Below, one piece after another: positions 1-11,354 of a DNA stretch of 64,000 nucleotides. The DNA lies in contig CAUHCN010000001.1 in NCBI GenBank assembly GCA_959604825.1, forward strand, positions 124,001-188,000, read 5' to 3'. Each line of letters starts with the position of its first letter. Within the stretch, counting starts at the first letter, position 1. The notes under the pieces are model-generated. The model saw nothing but the letters and a program-made list of their open reading frames with translations, did no database searches and was not told the origin of the DNA. The stretch is from an uncultured Collinsella sp. (GTDB taxonomy: Bacteria > Actinomycetota > Coriobacteriia > Coriobacteriales > Coriobacteriaceae). The position numbers and the translations under genes are program-made.

Positions 1-785
1 AGCTCTCGACGGTTCACGATGACCATGATCACCGGCTTCTCGGCACCCGAATACATGCCAGTCGCCTTAAACTTGGTACAACCACGACCCAGGCCATACA
101 TGATATCGGCAGCGATATCAGGGAACTTGTCCGAGATGATGAGTACCATACGGCGTTTGTTGCCACCATCGACCACGGCATCGATCACGTAGCCGCTAAT
201 GACCATCGAAAGGCCTGCATATAGTGCATTTTCGATTGAAAAGACCGGAGCCGACAGCGCGCATACGGCAACATCGATCGCCATGACGGTCGAGCCCACG
301 GGCAGCGAGGTATTACGCGAGATGATTTGGCCAATCGTGTCCGAGCCGCCGGTGTTGGCGCCGGCGCGCAGCACCATGCCGTAACCGATGCCTGTAATAA
401 TGCCGCCCCACATGGCAGGGAGCATCAGGTCCGCATCCGCCAGAGGTGCTACAAACGGGGCGAACAGATCGGTAAAGAAGCCCAGCAGCACAAAGCCCGT
501 CGCGGTCTGCACCACGTAGAACATGCCGCCCTCGCGCATAACGACCAGCAGCAGCAAGGCGTTCATCACGATCGTCTGAATACCAACGGGAAGCGATAGA
601 CCGCGCGATGCGCCGACCGCCTGGATAATGGTGGCAAGGCCCGTAACGCCACCGGCAGCAAGGCCGTTAGGAATCAAAAACAGGTCGGTCGCAATAGCGG
701 CCAGAGCGCACCCCAACATAATCTGGGGCAGGTCGTGAAAGAAGTTCATCGAAAGAATGCGCTTAATGTCCAGACGATATGCCAT
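1..785 (-). CDS. YitT family membrane protein (3' end outside window)
   Basis: An open frame on the minus strand starts at an ATG at 785 behind GAGGGAGG and runs off the left edge, so the C-terminus is missing. The translation begins MAYRLDIKRILSMNF and shows about five hydrophobic segments, including the family-typical N-terminal stretch with PNGLAAGGVTGLA and later RAGANTGGSDTIGQII. It continues into a soluble region (RRMVLIISDKFPDIAADI) that matches the start of the DUF2179 domain of YitT proteins. YitT/DUF161 proteins are integral membrane proteins of poorly known function; transport is only a guess. It lies downstream of prfB but is separated from it by a terminator, so it is probably transcribed on its own. 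Confidence 0.85.
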   Translation of the reverse strand, partial: MAYRLDIKRILSMNFFHDLPQIMLGCALAAIATDLFLIPNGLAAGGVTGLATIIQAVGASRGLSLPVGIQTIVMNALLLLVVMREGGMFYVVQTATGFVLLGFFTDLFAPFVAPLADADLMLPAMWGGIITGIGYGMVLRAGANTGGSDTIGQIISRNTSLPVGSTVMAIDVAVCALSAPVFSIENALYAGLSMVISGYVIDAVVDGGNKRRMVLIISDKFPDIAADIMYGLGRGCTKFKATGMYSGAEKPVIMVIVNRRE

Positions 786-796
786 GCTGCCTCCCT

Positions 797-826
797 CAAA
801 AAAGCGCACCCCATCGGATGCGCTTT
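797..826 (-). terminator. Rho-independent terminator after prfB
   Basis: Read on the minus strand, AAAGCGCATCC and GGGTGCGCTTT form a stem around a four-base loop and run into TTTTTTGA. It follows the prfB stop at 951 by about 125 bases and sits just ahead of the YitT ribosome binding site. Confidence 0.8.
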
Positions 827-950
827 GAACTTCTTCTTGTATTCGATTCTACCGATTCGCCGGACAAAAACCACCCCTGCGCAGGGTTTATTCCGAATAC
901 AAACCCGTCCAACCGTTGGGCTTAGCATCGGCTTGAAGCCGCCCGATGTT

Positions 951-2098
951 TTAGATCTCCGAGCCTTCTGCATCGGCGTTGCCGGTGGCCCAGCGATGAT
1001 AGCCAATAACAAACGGGTCCAGGTCGCCATCGTCAAGAACTGCCTCGACGTTGCTGGTCTCAACGCCCGTGCGTAGGTCCTTAACCATCTGATACGGGTA
1101 GAGCACGTAGCTGCGGATCTGGTTGCCAAAACCAATCGTGGTTTTGGGTCCGCGAATCTCATCGAGCGCCTCGGCGCGCTTCTCGAGCTCAATCTCGTAC
1201 AGGCGAGCCTTGAGGATCTGCATGCACGCGGCCTTGTTCTGGATCTGGCTGCGCTCGTTTTGGCAGGTAACCACAATGCCGCTGGGGAAATGCGTCACGC
1301 GCACGGCGGAGTCGGTGGTGTTAACGCCCTGACCGCCCGGGCCGCTCGCGTGGTACACGTCCACGCGGATGTCATCGGGACTGATTTCGATGTCGATATC
1401 ATCGGGTAGCACGGGGATGACCTCGACGCCGGCAAACGTGGTCTGGCGGCGCTTCTTGTCGTCGGTGGGGCTAATGCGAACCAAGCGGTGGACGCCGGCC
1501 TCGGCGCGCAGCATGCCAAATGCGTCCTTGCCCTCGACGGTAAAGGTCGCGCGGTCGATGCCGATGACCTCGGCTGCGGGACAGTCGTTGATGGTGACCT
1601 TCCAGCCGCGACGCTGGCAGTACTTCATGTACATCTTAAAGAGCATGAAGGTCCAGTCCTGGGCCTCCAGACCACCCTGTCCGGGCTTGATGGTCACAAT
1701 GGCATCGCCGTGATCGAACTCACCGGTAAACCAGCTCGAAAGCTCAAGCTCATCGATGACACGTGCCAGGCGCTCAGCCGTGGCTGTAGCCTCCTCACGA
1801 AGGGCGGCGGCGTCGGGGTCATCCCCCATCTCCTCGGCAAGCTCCAGCGCCGCGCGGGCGTCAGATAGCTCGCCGCGCGCGTTGTCCACGGCAGCGATAT
1901 CTTCCTTGGTGCGCGCGATTTCCTCCATGGCGGCACGGGCGGCGTCGGCGTCATCCCAAAAGCCGGGGGCCACGCTTTTGGCCTCGAGCTCGGTCACGCG
2001 CGTGCGCTTTTCGTCCAAGTGGAGATACGACTCGACCTCACCGAGCCGGTCCGCAAACGCGTCCAGCTCGGCGGGCGTTACCTCTAAAGCCTCAGCCA

Positions 2099-2099
<1 letters not shown>
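951..2099 (-). CDS. prfB: Peptide chain release factor 2
   Basis: RF2 catalyses peptide release at UGA and UAA stop codons. The 382-residue frame has the GGQ catalytic motif (ASGPGGQGVNTTDSAVR) and the usual RF2 C-terminus. Two features are atypical. First, the frame is continuous: in many bacteria an in-frame UGA near codon 26 forces an autoregulatory +1 frameshift, but here the aligned region reads GEVESYLHLDEKRTRV with no stop. Second, the anticodon-mimic tripeptide expected as SPF reads SPT (RLVRISPTDDKKRR). The ATG overlaps the secA stop (TAATG), so translation is probably coupled to secA. The gene ends in TAA. The family assignment is secure; the effect of SPT is unknown. Confidence 0.96.
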
Positions 2100-4906
<2,807 letters not shown>

Positions 4907-5213
4907 GTGGTTTTCCTTTTTGGCCATCGCCCACGCCGTGCAGCTGCGGGCGAGTTAAACACAGATGATTGTACTTTAGCCAAACAAGGCGCGGCCTATA
5001 CGGTCGACCTCGACCGCCACGTAATAACTATGACCAACCTGCCACAATGGGACAGGTTTATTTTGGCAAGTTTTATCTGAGCAAACGCCGTCTCTCTGCC
5101 ATTTGGTGCCACGGGGACAGGTTAGCTTGCGCCAATAAAAAGAAAAGGGCCGCGCACCCAAATGGATGCACGGCCCTCATGCCATGAATGCGAGTGATTC
5201 CGCGGCGAGCTAT
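4907..5213. other. Intergenic region between secA and rpmE
   Basis: No gene is supported. The stretch holds the secA leader, two short copies of a GGGACAGGTT-containing motif (near 5048 and 5115) related to the GTCCCC-core repeats elsewhere in the window, and the rpmE terminator. A TACAAT on the minus strand at 4968-4973 could be a secA -10 box, but no convincing -35 pairs with it. Confidence 0.6.
5136..5177 (-). terminator. Rho-independent terminator after rpmE
   Basis: On the minus strand GGGCCGTGCATCC pairs with GGGTGCGCGGCCC around ATTT and is followed by TTTTCTTTTT. It lies about 35 bases past the rpmE stop. Confidence 0.85.
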
Positions 5214-5639
5214 TTACTCAGCAGCCTCGGTGGTCTCGGCCTCGGCAGCGGCCTCCTCGACGGGAGCCTCTGCGGGAGCCTCGGCGGCCTGCTTGGCAGC
5301 CTCCTCGGCAAACTTAGCGGCACGCTTAGCCTTCTCGGCAGCCTTAGCCTCAGCGGCGGCCTTGCGAGCGGCCTCGGCCTCAGCAGCCTTGGCGGCCTTG
5401 GCAGCCTTGGCCTCCTCGGCCTTCTTGAGCTGGGCGGCAGCGGCGCCACCGAACTTGTCGGCGAAGCGCTGGACGCGTCCACCGGTGTCGACGAACTTCT
5501 GCTGGCCGGTGTAGAACGGGTGGCACTCGTTGCAAAGCTCGACCTTCATCTCGGACACGGTAGCGTGCGTCTTGAAGGTGTTGCCGCAGGAGCACGTCAC
5601 CGTGCACTCGACATACTGGGGATGGATACCCTGCTTCAT
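5214..5639 (-). CDS. rpmE: 50S ribosomal protein L31 with long Ala/Glu-rich tail
   Basis: The first 70 residues are a zinc-type L31: MKQGIHPQYVECTVTCSCG, then LCNECHPFYTGQQKFVDTGGRV, giving the Cys ligands CSC and CNEC. Normal L31 stops near 70-80 residues. This one continues for about 70 more in an Ala/Glu/Lys-rich stretch that is probably a long charged helix, ending AEAETTEAAE. The start ATG at 5639 follows AAGGAG. The gene is monocistronic, with its own promoter and terminator. The tail is in frame and ends before the terminator, so it looks genuine rather than a frameshift. Compare the similar tail of L17 in this window. Confidence 0.95.
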   Translation of the reverse strand: MKQGIHPQYVECTVTCSCGNTFKTHATVSEMKVELCNECHPFYTGQQKFVDTGGRVQRFADKFGGAAAAQLKKAEEAKAAKAAKAAEAEAARKAAAEAKAAEKAKRAAKFAEEAAKQAAEAPAEAPVEEAAAEAETTEAAE

Positions 5640-5723
5640 GGTAGGACTCCTTATTGGTCAGGCGCTGGTTACCGATCAGCGCATAAGGCGTCTTGGTTTC
5701 CGACCAAGACAACAAACTTGGCT

Positions 5724-5752
5724 ATGATACCACGGCGCCGCGTGTCCCACAA
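5724..5752 (-). promoter_or_regulatory. Predicted promoter of rpmE
   Basis: On the minus strand a TATCAT -10 box preceded by TGG (extended -10) lies 17 bases downstream of TTGTGG. The inferred start would give an approximately 75-base leader containing two small hairpins. The match to consensus is moderate. Confidence 0.45.
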
Positions 5753-5833
5753 AAGGTTCACGGTCTTTTCGGAACGACACGAATCTGACCCATCGAAACA
5801 CATCTCCACCGTTCCTTCAACTGGGAAAATGCC

Positions 5834-5864
5834 GTCCCCGGGGCCTGAGAAGGGCCCCGGGGAC
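5834..5864. repeat. GC-rich palindrome with GTCCCC core
   Basis: GTCCCCGGGGCC and GGCCCCGGGGAC form a perfect 12-bp stem around seven bases, immediately left of the island border repeat. The GTCCCC/GGGGAC core recurs in other intergenic palindromes of the window. Confidence 0.75.
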
Positions 5865-5931
5865 GTTCGACTGACTGCGGGAACGGCCTATCCGCTCAAT
5901 GTGTTCGGCTGAGATCAGAAATCAACCAAAC
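5865..5931 (+). repeat. Left 67-bp direct repeat flanking the accessory island
   Basis: This segment matches 13493-13559 with four mismatches over 67 positions, in the same orientation. Inside each copy a 9-base motif (TTCGACTGA or TTCGGCTGA) occurs near both ends. The pair brackets 7.6 kb that ends in an integrase remnant, so these may be attachment-site remnants. Confidence 0.85.
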
Positions 5932-5956
5932 TGAACTAGGTTCAGTTGACATGGTT

Positions 5957-5991
5957 AAAAACGAGGGGCGACGCTTTTGCGTCACCCCTCG
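5957..5991 (-). terminator. Strong terminator at the end of the bacteriocin-like operon
   Basis: On the minus strand CGAGGGGTGACGC pairs with GCGTCGCCCCTCG around AAAA and is followed by TTTTT. It lies 17 bases after the stop of the small secreted protein at 6008. Confidence 0.9.
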
Positions 5992-6007
5992 TCCCGGCCG
6001 GGTTGCT

Positions 6008-6352
6008 TTAGTTGTACACACGGTAGTTACACTTGAACTGGGTTATGTGTCCATAGCTGGAGCGGTACCAACCCGATGTATAGCTGATTACTTCTGGGCC
6101 TAGATATTCGTATCTCTTGTTGTAGCGAAGCTGACGGTAGGTCGTGTCGTACTCTGCTACGTAAAACGTGTCTCCAGAGAAGGCTTTGTACCGGTCCTTA
6201 ACCGTCGAAGCCATGTACGCGGGTTCGACATCGCCTTTCTCCCCGTTGAGCGCATAGACGGGTGCCGCGATTCCGCATAAAGCCGTTGCCACGAGGATGG
6301 CGTAGACAGCCATGCGCGACGCATTGGACTTCAGCTGTTCAAATAGTTTCAT
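6008..6352 (-). CDS. Small secreted protein, possible second bacteriocin-like product
   Basis: The product is 114 residues. The ATG at 6352 is chosen because GGAGGTG lies seven bases upstream; an upstream in-frame GTG has no such site. A Sec-type signal is visible (KLFEQLKSNASRMAVYAILVA, cleavage likely after PVYA). The mature part, about 80 residues, is rich in Tyr and Arg and ends FKCNYRVYN, with a single Cys. I do not recognise the family. It starts two bases before the 3' end of the ABC fusion gene, separated by no gap, so the two are translationally coupled. The location at the end of a two-module ABC operon suggests a secreted peptide or an exported immunity/lipid-stress factor; no function is established. 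Confidence 0.7.
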   Translation of the reverse strand: MKLFEQLKSNASRMAVYAILVATALCGIAAPVYALNGEKGDVEPAYMASTVKDRYKAFSGDTFYVAEYDTTYRQLRYNKRYEYLGPEVISYTSGWYRSSYGHITQFKCNYRVYN

Positions 6353-6353
6353 G

Positions 6354-8168
6354 TCATTCACCTCCCTCGTATGTATCGAGGTATTCCTGCTTGAGCGTCT
6401 GCGAGGACGACTTGATCTTTTCCACGAGCGTGCCGGCCTCGATGAAGTAGAACGAGTTGGTGAGGTCTGCCAGGTCGTCGAGTAGATGGCTTGAAATGAG
6501 CACGCTGCGTCCCCGCGCCACCTCGCTGCGCATCGCGTCGCAGGAGGTTTTCCGCTTTCCCGGATCGAGGCCGTTCAGCGGTTCATCGAGGATGAGGTAC
6601 GGGCAATCGGTCGCTATCGCCATGGCAAGCTTTACCTGCTGCTTCATTCCTGTCGAGAGTTTACGGGTCGGCTTGTCGAGATATGGGGAGATTCCGAGGG
6701 AGCTGCAGAGCGAGTCGATGTCGGTGGCCGATTTCCACGCCTCCCTAACGAAAGCAAGGTGCTCGATGGCCGATAGCGTGGGATAGAGATCCGCGCTGCC
6801 CGAAGAGCTCAGGTAGACGAGTTCTGCAAATTCGGCTGATCGACGCTGGCAGATTCCGTCTGCCGCCAGGCTTCCCGAGCGGATGCGGGTGGGAAATTGG
6901 CCCGACAGCGCTTCAAGAAGGGTGGTTTTCCCCGAGCCGTTGGGAGCAACGAGGCCCGCCGCCGTTCCCGGGCTCAGGAAAAGCGATCCGATTGAAAGTA
7001 TCGTCGTGCTCCCGTATCCCACGCTCGCGTCCAGAAGCTCGAGCCCATGGTGCTTTTTCGCGGGTCCAGGCTGTTTGGGCGAACGTGCCGCAACGGCGCC
7101 GACCGCAAAAAAGACCGCGACGTATATCAGGGCCACGGCAAGCATCGATGCGCTGCCTGAACCGGAGCCAATGAATTCTGTCGGGAAGCATCCTACGTAA
7201 CCCGTTGCCTCGATAGGCGAGAACACGGCCAGCGGCAGGAGATTGAGCGCGGCGTTATGCTCCAGCGCCGAATCGGACAGCAACGGGAATGCCGGGGCCG
7301 CGACAAGCAGCGCGGAGGTAAGGGGGCCCGCGAGGACGCGCCTCGTTGCGGTCGATATGACGGCGGAGCAAACGGCTATCAAGGTTCCGCCCGCAAGAAG
7401 CGCGATAAGCAGGGTCGTGAAGACGTTTCCCGCGGTCGTGGTGGTAAGCGCGCCGTCATGGAAGAAGGCGATCGGGTACCCAATTTGCCCGAAGCCGTTT
7501 AGGGCCAAGGCGTAAATGCCCCCGGGTGCAAGGCCGGCGAGGAGCATCGCGGTCCCCGCGGCGATTATCGAAAACACGATCTGGATAAGGCGCCGGAATT
7601 TGGGCACGGGCGCCTTCGCCGCCAGGGTCGCAGGCCTTGTGGCCCCGAGCAGGAGTATCGACGAGAGAAGGAAGGGAATGAAGGGAAGGAAAGACGGCGC
7701 CGTGGCAATGGCGTAAGGCAGGAAGGAAAGGAATGGCAGGTCGTTTGCGGAGGCCGGGATATCCGTGATGCCGGAGCTGCTCAGGGCACGGCAATATGCG
7801 AGCGCTGCGTCATTGGTCTCTCGGTCTCCCACGATGGATCCGGATTGGAAGCCTTCGCCCATGAGCGCGTAGTAGCTCTCGGCAGAATCGAGAAAGGCGG
7901 CGTCGGTTTGAGCGGCAAGGGCGGCGTTCGCGTATCTTGCAAGCTCCGCGTCGACTTGCTGCTCTGGAGATAGGCCTGTGCCGCTGGCCTGGGGTGCGCG
8001 CGTATTGAATGCGTCGACAAAGCCCTGCATGCCCTGCTTCATAAAGAAGGGCCCGTAGATGGGTGAATTGAACGCAATGGGGACGGAAAAGGCTGCAGCG
8101 AGAACGAGCGTACAAATCCATGCGGCCCTGTCTCTTAGGATCAGTTTGAGAAGAAGTCGACAGTACAT
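6354..8168 (-). CDS. ABC transporter, permease-ATPase fusion
   Basis: This 604-residue protein joins an ABC-2-like membrane domain (residues about 1-365, with an N-terminal helix, a large extracytoplasmic loop and five or so later helices) to a complete ABC ATPase (about 375-604). ATPase motifs are Walker A APNGSGKTT near 409, signature LSTGMKQQ near 504, Walker B YLILDEP near 524 and the switch His in SSHLL. Membrane-first fusions with one ATPase per chain form half-transporters, so it would dimerise or pair with another subunit. The membrane part has ALALNGFGQIGYPIAFF, a motif shared with both halves of the 740-residue permease downstream of the peptide gene. It is encoded after the ATPase gene at 8320 with a 151-base gap. 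The substrate is unknown; the small secreted protein at 6008 is the nearest candidate. Confidence 0.85.
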   Translation of the reverse strand: MYCRLLLKLILRDRAAWICTLVLAAAFSVPIAFNSPIYGPFFMKQGMQGFVDAFNTRAPQASGTGLSPEQQVDAELARYANAALAAQTDAAFLDSAESYYALMGEGFQSGSIVGDRETNDAALAYCRALSSSGITDIPASANDLPFLSFLPYAIATAPSFLPFIPFLLSSILLLGATRPATLAAKAPVPKFRRLIQIVFSIIAAGTAMLLAGLAPGGIYALALNGFGQIGYPIAFFHDGALTTTTAGNVFTTLLIALLAGGTLIAVCSAVISTATRRVLAGPLTSALLVAAPAFPLLSDSALEHNAALNLLPLAVFSPIEATGYVGCFPTEFIGSGSGSASMLAVALIYVAVFFAVGAVAARSPKQPGPAKKHHGLELLDASVGYGSTTILSIGSLFLSPGTAAGLVAPNGSGKTTLLEALSGQFPTRIRSGSLAADGICQRRSAEFAELVYLSSSGSADLYPTLSAIEHLAFVREAWKSATDIDSLCSSLGISPYLDKPTRKLSTGMKQQVKLAMAIATDCPYLILDEPLNGLDPGKRKTSCDAMRSEVARGRSVLISSHLLDDLADLTNSFYFIEAGTLVEKIKSSSQTLKQEYLDTYEGGE

Positions 8169-8319
8169 TCAGAAGCACCTACGTTCCTCAAAGCATCATT
8201 AGATTAAATAATGACAGACCGGATGAAGATGCGTGCGACGGGGGCGAGGCGAATGGCTGAGCGGTATCGATACGCTGGTTCAACGGCATATCGACCACAT
8301 AGATTATTAACTTGCATTT

Positions 8320-9069
8320 CTACCCGCCCTTTTCGTAGAGTCGCCGATACGTGCTTAGCGCACCCTCGGCGCGTCCGGCAGGCTTTGCGAAATGGGATCC
8401 AGGAGACTTCGGCGCAGCATCATCTTGCGGAATGCTTCTAATGAGCCTCCCATCCTTCAAAAACAGAATCTCATCGCACAGCCTATCGACCGAATCCAAG
8501 ATGTGGGATGACATGATGATGCACGTACCAGAATCGGCCAGCTTCCTGAGAATCTCGGAATGCAAGTCCACCCTGCTGGGGTCGAGCGCGTTCATGGGCT
8601 CATCTAATAGAAGGTACCGCGCGCCCGTCGCATACGCAATCGCCAGGGTAAGCTGCTGCTTCATGCCCTGGCTCAGAGTGCGGATCCTCATCTTCGCGAA
8701 CTCGCCTATCTGCGTTTGTTCCACTATCTCTTCGATATCGCGAGCATGCGGCCACATATCGCAAACCATCTTGAGGTGATCTTCCGCACGCAATCCGGGA
8801 TACAGCAGCGTCCCCTCACCAGGTGCATAGAAGATCATAGAACGGACCTCTCTCGCACCCGTACCCTGCACCTCATCCAGAACGATGCTCCCGTCCACGC
8901 GAGGACCCGGCAAACCTGCCATCGCACGCAGCAACGTCGTCTTTCCATGCCCGTTCGGAGCGACGAGACCGTAGACCGTACCCGGGGCAAACTCAGCGTT
9001 CACCGAATCTACGAGCACCTTCTTTCCATAAGAGATCGTCAGCGTTTGAAGGTCAATCATCGAGATCAT
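8320..9069 (-). CDS. ABC transporter ATP-binding protein
   Basis: A stand-alone ATPase of about 249 residues with Walker A APNGHGKTT near 38, Q-loop region, signature LSQGMKQQ, Walker B YLLLDEP and switch His in SSHIL. The start overlaps the stop of the permease gene by four bases (ATGA), so the two form one transporter. A second ATG nine bases downstream (9060) has a better-spaced GGGG and could be the real start. It resembles the ATPase half of the fusion protein encoded next, for example LVAPNGxGKTTLL in both. In lactococcin 972 clusters the order is bacteriocin, large permease, ATPase, which is the order seen here. Confidence 0.9.
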   Translation of the reverse strand: MISMIDLQTLTISYGKKVLVDSVNAEFAPGTVYGLVAPNGHGKTTLLRAMAGLPGPRVDGSIVLDEVQGTGAREVRSMIFYAPGEGTLLYPGLRAEDHLKMVCDMWPHARDIEEIVEQTQIGEFAKMRIRTLSQGMKQQLTLAIAYATGARYLLLDEPMNALDPSRVDLHSEILRKLADSGTCIIMSSHILDSVDRLCDEILFLKDGRLIRSIPQDDAAPKSPGSHFAKPAGRAEGALSTYRRLYEKGG

Positions 9070-11288
9070 CCCCTTTCGATCTTTGGAACACTCAGGCGCA
9101 CCATCAACGGAGATACGGCGCCCAAGACCACCAGCAGAGCGCCCGATGCGCCGACGACCTCTCCAAAAGGCATCGCGTTCGTCCCTCGCCCAAGGAACCC
9201 AATCGTCCCCACCTGGGAAGCGGGATCAAACGAGGCGAATGGAGCCAGCAGCGCGACGCCCATGCCCACGCTTTCAACATGAGCGCTCAACGAACCTAAC
9301 ACCAAGAGAACCGCGCAAACCATTCCGGTGACAACGGGGTTGCGGCTAATCGCTGCTGTCAACGCAGCGACGACGGAAATCACGCCGTATGCCATGACCA
9401 GCAACGGAATACTGCACAACACCGCCTCCCCCACCATGGACGTTGTCGAAGCTCCCGCCCGAATGAGAGCGACGGGATACTCCGATCCACCCGCACCGTT
9501 CTTAATCACGGACACAACGACAGCGGGAACCATCGACACCAAAAGCAGCACCAAGCCAAGCAGGAGAGCCAGCGCAACAGCCGTCAGAAAACGCACATGC
9601 GCTGTTGCGGGGATCTGGAGAACCAGAAGGGAACGACACTGCAGGTGGGTGCACGCGAGCGATGTGACAACCACGGGCAACAGCAAAAATAAGGAGGGAA
9701 GCGCTGCCTGGAGATACGAAAGGAGGATTAATGGGGGCATCTTCGTACTTAACTCGTAAACCTTGGGGTCCGGCAAGCTCGCGATCGACTCAAGCAGAAG
9801 GGCGCGCGCCTCCGCACGAGAAGGAGTCTCCGGCTCGATTCCGATCGATTGCAGGAGAGTCGCATCTGCCGCGCCCAGCTCACCTCGAGCGCGCTCGTAC
9901 GTCGCAAGGCTTCGAAACCCCTCCGCAGGCATAGGCGCGTACACGAAACCCGAAAGAGCATCCCGCATGTCTTCCAGGGCCGCTTTGCCCTCGACGTCCA
10001 TATTCGCAGCGTTCTGCTCTAGATACCGATCTATTGAACGGAGCTCCCCATCCCTATACCGAACAGCGGAAACGTTATCAGCGTCAGGAAACATCTCGAC
10101 CAGAGCCGGGGCCAGCATCGTCGTCGACATTGCAATCGCGCATACGGCGAGGGTAGGAGAACGCAGGAGCAGTTTCCCCATCGTTCTTACGTATGCAACG
10201 GCGGAGGCACAAGCGCTCGAACGAGTTGCCGTTCTCGATGCAGTGAAGGAACCTCTCTCAAGACAAATCGGGGATATCGGGCACGCGCAGCCGCTCTTTC
10301 CAGCAACGCAAAGCAGGCTAATTGCCAGCACCTCGATCCCGATTGCGCATACGAGGGCAATCGCGCCACGCTCGAAGCAAAGTCCAGGCAGATTCACTAT
10401 CTGCGTTGTCGGGTACGGGCTATAGGCGCCGACGGTCAACTCAGTGTTCGCATACGTAAGGGGATTCAACAGGGCGAACTCACGTAAAGCGATGGATCTT
10501 CCGTAATACCCGGGAACCATCGTCACCCCCATCAGGGCACATACGAACACGATTCCAAGCGTAGGGTTATTGGCAATCTTCACGGCAAGGTGAACGACAA
10601 GCGAGATGAACGCTGCCACCAAGAATTGCAAGATGGCCGTCTGCGCGAACACCAGCCAAGCCGGTTTGATAACCGGAGTCGCATATTGAATGTAGCCTAT
10701 CGGATAGAACGGCGAGCCCGGGCCATTCTTCACAAGCGCGGCGATTATCCCTGGAAGATTGATGGCGAGGACGGCAAGCATTGCAAAAACACTCGCCCAT
10801 ACGCTCGATGCAACAAGTCTACCCAGCTCGCCCATCGGTGCCTGGATGATGAGCTTTTCACGTTTGTTAAGACGCGCGGCAAGGAACGAGACGGCAACGG
10901 CCGTTGCGACCCATAGCAAGTACTCCTTCGATCCGTCATAATAGGTGTACTCTCCATCCGATATCTGCAGAAACGGAAGTAGGGGAGAGAGCGGTGCCAA
11001 GATAAGACGTCCCGCGGCAAGAGGGTACAGAAGCGCGGGCATGCTTGATGAAGAGGTATAGACACCGTCCTCCCCCGCATTCACAAGCGCATCCGCATAG
11101 GATGCTGACAATTCCTGCTCAACACGGGTTATTCCCGACTCGAGGTATTCGACCCGTCCGTCGATGCCAGCCGCGCTCCTGAAGACGGGCAGAGCACAAA
11201 GAACCATCAACGCAACAACGACAACACAGAGCGACCTGGAGGAGAGAAGCGACCTAAAGATCGCCTTCGAGATTTTGAGCATATTCAT
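9066..11288 (-). CDS. Large duplicated ABC permease (bacteriocin-associated type)
   Basis: The protein is about 740 residues with two similar membrane halves. Each half has an N-terminal helix, a large extracytoplasmic loop and four to six more helices. Matching positions carry ALVKNGPGSPFYPIGYI in half one and SVIKNGAGGSEYPVALI in half two, indicating an internal duplication. The frame is open to 11354, but I choose the ATG at 11288, where AAGG lies six bases upstream (AAGGTTGGCGATG). Upstream ATGs have no ribosome site. It follows the secreted-peptide gene across a 66-base gap containing a GC-rich hairpin and is coupled to the ATPase by an ATGA overlap. It is probably the export or self-immunity permease for the peptide, by analogy with lactococcin 972 clusters. 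Family membership is inferred, not tested. Confidence 0.8.
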   Translation of the reverse strand: MNMLKISKAIFRSLLSSRSLCVVVVALMVLCALPVFRSAAGIDGRVEYLESGITRVEQELSASYADALVNAGEDGVYTSSSSMPALLYPLAAGRLILAPLSPLLPFLQISDGEYTYYDGSKEYLLWVATAVAVSFLAARLNKREKLIIQAPMGELGRLVASSVWASVFAMLAVLAINLPGIIAALVKNGPGSPFYPIGYIQYATPVIKPAWLVFAQTAILQFLVAAFISLVVHLAVKIANNPTLGIVFVCALMGVTMVPGYYGRSIALREFALLNPLTYANTELTVGAYSPYPTTQIVNLPGLCFERGAIALVCAIGIEVLAISLLCVAGKSGCACPISPICLERGSFTASRTATRSSACASAVAYVRTMGKLLLRSPTLAVCAIAMSTTMLAPALVEMFPDADNVSAVRYRDGELRSIDRYLEQNAANMDVEGKAALEDMRDALSGFVYAPMPAEGFRSLATYERARGELGAADATLLQSIGIEPETPSRAEARALLLESIASLPDPKVYELSTKMPPLILLSYLQAALPSLFLLLPVVVTSLACTHLQCRSLLVLQIPATAHVRFLTAVALALLLGLVLLLVSMVPAVVVSVIKNGAGGSEYPVALIRAGASTTSMVGEAVLCSIPLLVMAYGVISVVAALTAAISRNPVVTGMVCAVLLVLGSLSAHVESVGMGVALLAPFASFDPASQVGTIGFLGRGTNAMPFGEVVGASGALLVVLGAVSPLMVRLSVPKIERG

Positions 11289-11321
11289 CGCCAACCTTAA
11301 CCTCATCCAGTCGGAACAGAG

Positions 11322-11344
11322 GGGCCGAACAAAATGCTCGGCCC
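11322..11344 (-). promoter_or_regulatory. Hairpin between peptide gene and permease
   Basis: GGGCCGA and TCGGCCC pair around nine bases just after the peptide stop. There is no T tract, so it is not a classical terminator. It could stabilise the peptide mRNA end or lower downstream expression, a common arrangement when a structural peptide must outnumber its transporter. Confidence 0.6.
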
Positions 11345-11354
11345 TTCCTCGCAT

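Larger units (their letters stand above)
5640..6007. other. Intergenic region and left border of the accessory island
   Basis: There is no gene here. Running left to right it contains the rpmE leader with a CTTGG/CCAAG hairpin at 5692-5708, a predicted rpmE promoter, a GC-rich palindrome (5834-5864), the left 67-bp direct repeat (5865-5931), a small palindrome AACTGAAC-TAG-GTTCAGTT (5929-5947), and a strong minus-strand terminator (5957-5991). Confidence 0.7.

Noticed and set aside
2010..2060. Programmed frameshift in prfB
   Set aside because: The RF2 frame is continuous through the region where the UGA shift site normally lies.
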